Source of the DNA: Deltaproteobacteria bacterium
GTDB taxonomy: Bacteria > Myxococcota_A > UBA9160 > PR03
DNA length: 64,000 nt
Direction of reading: 5' to 3'
Assembly: GCA_035063765.1 (NCBI GenBank)
Contig: JAPSFT010000008.1
Coordinates: 124,001 to 188,000, forward strand
Shown here: positions 62,485 through 64,000 of the stretch, piece by piece
How the letters are laid out: each line of letters starts with the position of its first letter
Numbering within the stretch: position 1 is the first letter of the stretch
Translations under genes and position numbers: made by a program
Notes under the pieces: model-generated
Databases searched by the model: none
Seen by the model: only the letters and a program-made list of their open reading frames with translations
Told to the model about the DNA's origin: nothing

Positions 62485-62501
62485 GGTGACCCGGTGTCAC
62501 C
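62485..62501 (+). promoter_or_regulatory. Inverted repeat upstream of the NO-reductase cluster
   Basis: GGTGAC-CCGGT-GTCACC, 6-bp perfect arms with a 5-nt spacer, 95 bp before the first gene. The local sequence (62400-62470) is less GC-rich, with TATAGC at 62421-62426. The spacing does not match the canonical CRP/FNR site, so the cognate regulator is unknown. Confidence 0.45.
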
Positions 62502-62595
62502 ATCCGCCTCGCGTTGCCCCGGTTCCGGCCAGACCGGCGCTGGGCGCGCCGCGTCCATCGGCTACGCACAGGCGAGCCAAGGAGGAACACGCTGC

Positions 62596-62730
62596 ATGGC
62601 CCCGCTCGTCCGCTCCCCGGGTGAACGATGGCTCCGCCTCGGGGCGATCGTGGTCCTGGCCCTGCTCGCGAGCGCCGTGGCGTACGCGGTCGGGATCGGT
62701 GTCGTGAACTCCTCGCGCATCGCGGTCTGA
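62596..62730 (+). CDS. Small single-helix membrane protein of the NO-reductase cluster
   Basis: Protein of 44 aa. One membrane helix (about 16-38, LRLGAIVVLALLASAVAYAV) between a basic N-terminus and the short tail VNSSRIAV. GGAGGA lies 9 nt before the ATG at 62596. The next small membrane gene begins 2 bp after its stop and that one overlaps norC, so all four frames form a coupled operon. No family recognised; an accessory subunit of the NO reductase is an inference from position. Confidence 0.65.
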   Translation: MAPLVRSPGERWLRLGAIVVLALLASAVAYAVGIGVVNSSRIAV

Positions 62731-62732
62731 GC

Positions 62733-62951
62733 GTGCGCGACGATCAGGCCATCGTCGCCCTGGTGCTGCTGGCGATCGCGACGGTGCTCTTCGCGCCGCT
62801 CGCCGGGCGCAGCGGCTGGCCGGGGCTGGCGACGACGTCGATGCTGGTGGCGGCCGGCTCGGGGGTGGCCGCGTTCGTCCTCGCCGTCGTGGCGACGGTG
62901 CGCGCCGGACGGCGCCCGCCGCGTGCCGGGCGGGGTCCGGAGGAGCCGTGA
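62733..62951 (+). CDS. Small two-helix membrane protein of the NO-reductase cluster
   Basis: Protein of 72 aa. Two predicted helices (about 6-22, IVALVLLAIATVLFAPLAG, and about 33-56, TTSMLVAAGSGVAAFVLAVV) and a basic Arg/Pro tail. GTG 62733 starts 2 bp after the upstream small gene, and its end overlaps the norC start by 4 bp. That tight packing argues it is real. Function unknown; it could assist assembly or stability of NorCB. Confidence 0.65.
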   Translation: MRDDQAIVALVLLAIATVLFAPLAGRSGWPGLATTSMLVAAGSGVAAFVLAVVATVRAGRRPPRAGRGPEEP

Positions 62952-63775
62952 CCAAGGCCGATACCCGTCGCTTTTTCGTGTACGGAACCGTATTGTTCAC
63001 GCTTGCCTTCATCGGGCTCACGGTCGACTCGCACTGGACGGTCGTGCACCGGGAGCACGCGAAGGAGCTGGACGACGAGGTGCGGCGCGGGCTGCGGGTG
63101 TGGATGAAGTACAACTGCGAGAACTGCCACACGCTGCTCGGCGAGGGCGCCTACTTCGCCCCCGATCTGACCGAGATCGTCGAACAGCGCGGGGCGGCCT
63201 ACCTCGCCGCCTTCCTCGAGGACCCGTCGAAGTTCTACTCGGAGGAGCGCCATGGCCGGCTGATGCCGACCCTCGGCCTTTCGAAGCAGGAGACCGGCGA
63301 CGTGATCGCCTTCCTCGCCTGGGTCGGCGGGATCGACACCCAGGGCTGGCCGCCGCGGCCGATCCGGGTGACCGGCACGCCGGCGGGCCTGCCCGACGCC
63401 GGTGCCGCGGTGGCCGCCGCGCCCGGCAGCGACCCGGGGAAGAGAACCTTCGCGGAGGCCGGCTGTGCCGCCTGCCATTCCCTCGAGCCCGGCGTCGAGC
63501 TCGTCGGCCCCTCGCTCGCGAGCGTGGCCGTGCACGCGGAGCAGCGCATCCACGACCCCGGGTACCGGGGCCAGGCGCGCGACGCGGAGGCGTACCTGCG
63601 CGAGTCGATCGCGGAGCCGAGCGTCTTCATCGCGCCACCCCGGGCCAAGCATGCGACACCGGAGGGGGTCTCCTACATGCCCTCCGTCTACTCCGCGACC
63701 CTGAGCCCGCAGGCCACCGAGGACCTCGTCGCCTTCCTGCTGACCCTGCGCCGACCGGAGGAGGCCGCACGATGA
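62948..63775 (+). CDS. norC: NorC-like cytochrome c with a second cytochrome domain
   Basis: Protein of 275 aa. An N-terminal anchor (about 9-26, FFVYGTVLFTLAFIGLTVDS) precedes the classic NorC domain: VWMKYNCENCHTLLGEGAYF with heme CENCH at 57-61 and APDLTEI, YLAAFLEDPSKFYSEERHG, RLMPTLGLSKQE (Met ligand). NorC normally ends near residue 145; here a Pro-rich linker leads to a second cytochrome c domain with CAACH at 173-177 and a likely Met ligand in YMPSVYSATLS. It feeds electrons to NorB. The GTG at 62948 overlaps the preceding gene by 4 bp and its stop overlaps the norB ATG. Confidence 0.9.
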   Translation: MTKADTRRFFVYGTVLFTLAFIGLTVDSHWTVVHREHAKELDDEVRRGLRVWMKYNCENCHTLLGEGAYFAPDLTEIVEQRGAAYLAAFLEDPSKFYSEERHGRLMPTLGLSKQETGDVIAFLAWVGGIDTQGWPPRPIRVTGTPAGLPDAGAAVAAAPGSDPGKRTFAEAGCAACHSLEPGVELVGPSLASVAVHAEQRIHDPGYRGQARDAEAYLRESIAEPSVFIAPPRAKHATPEGVSYMPSVYSATLSPQATEDLVAFLLTLRRPEEAAR

Positions 63776-64000
63776 GCTTCACGACCCAGCGCATCGCCTA
63801 TGCCTACTTCCTGGCCGCCGTCGTGCTGTTCGTCCTCCAGGTGACCTTCGGCCTGCTGACCCTCGCCAAGTACCTGGGGCCCGATCCGCTCCTCCACGTG
63901 ATGCACTTCGCCACCAGCAAGGAGATCCACACCAACCTGCTCCTGGTCTGGTGCCTCACCGGCTTCATGGGCGCCACCTACTACATCGTGCCCGAGGAGT
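63772..64000 (+). CDS. norB: Nitric oxide reductase catalytic subunit (3' end cut by window)
   Basis: The first 76 residues of NorB, the heme-copper-superfamily subunit that reduces NO to N2O in the inner membrane. TM1 (RIAYAYFLAAVVLFVLQVTF) is followed by LLHVMHFATSKEIHTNLLLV, with the conserved His region of NorB, and then WCLTGFMGATYYIVPEE. The ATG overlaps the norC stop (ATGA), so the two are coupled. The remaining His ligands lie beyond the window. Confidence 0.93.
   Translation, partial: MSFTTQRIAYAYFLAAVVLFVLQVTFGLLTLAKYLGPDPLLHVMHFATSKEIHTNLLLVWCLTGFMGATYYIVPEE

Noticed and set aside
62596-62951. Type I toxin or toxin-antitoxin pair
   Set aside because: Both small frames are co-directional, overlap norC translation and have no antitoxin-like or antisense element.

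Overview
The window is very GC-rich, densely coded DNA from a Gram-negative bacterium. Envelope genes (MlaA, HpnM/MlaC-like, HpnN-type RND, YSC84, DUF1329) indicate an outer membrane. The mix of CaiB/BaiF CoA-transferase, LLM-class F420-type oxidoreductase, DUF1329, DUF6178, acyl-CoA synthetase and MaoC hydratase resembles uncultured high-GC deltaproteobacterial-grade lineages (Myxococcota or Binatota-like). That placement is inference from gene content, not a phylogeny. No rRNA, tRNA, CRISPR array, transposase or prophage was recognised. GTG and TTG starts are common, and several genes have a TAnnNT box 5-9 nt before the start codon, which suggests leaderless transcripts.

Layout. 1-4.4 kb: two tandem paralogous membrane sensor histidine kinases, the first cut by the window edge. 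4.4-13.3 kb: metabolic singletons (CaiB/BaiF, metallo-beta-lactamase fold, LLM oxidoreductase, bioA, DUF3179, DoxX, split-barrel-like protein, amidase). 13.4-21 kb: a small Lys-tailed protein that looks like a bacterial histone, convergent with a HerA/FtsK-type ATPase, then a leftward run with an LEA-like lipoprotein, MscL, a CDP-alcohol phosphatidyltransferase fused to a nucleotidyltransferase-like domain, inositol-phosphate synthase and DUF6178. The MscL and inositol genes suggest osmoadaptation or inositol-lipid synthesis. 21-30.7 kb: beta-propeller membrane protein, two-lobe aspartyl protease, Nudix, GH31 glucosidase, PlsC, DUF815 ATPase, CNNM/CBS protein. 30.7-36.3 kb: outer-membrane lipid-trafficking block.

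36.3-44.5 kb: hydrolase, CBS, Fur, then a compact operon of FCD/GntR regulator, alkyl-DHAP-synthase-like enzyme and FAD glycerol-3-phosphate dehydrogenase. A perfect hairpin repeat follows, then a lipid-kinase-like gene and a queuosine-salvage gene. Together these suggest regulated ether-lipid/glycerol-phosphate metabolism. 44.5-55.2 kb: HAD, cold-shock protein, fused aldolase/dehydrogenase, NAD synthetase, alpha/beta hydrolase with a 139-bp tandem repeat at its 3' end, MaoC, GNAT, DUF1329, DHH phosphoesterase. 55.4-64 kb: an in-frame NrfH-NrfA fusion with nine c-type heme motifs, acyl-CoA synthetase and MFS genes, a gene-poor stretch, a HEAT protein, and a nitric oxide reductase cluster (two small membrane proteins, di-heme NorC, start of NorB) that runs off the end. 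Nitrite ammonification and NO reduction therefore sit within 9 kb of each other.
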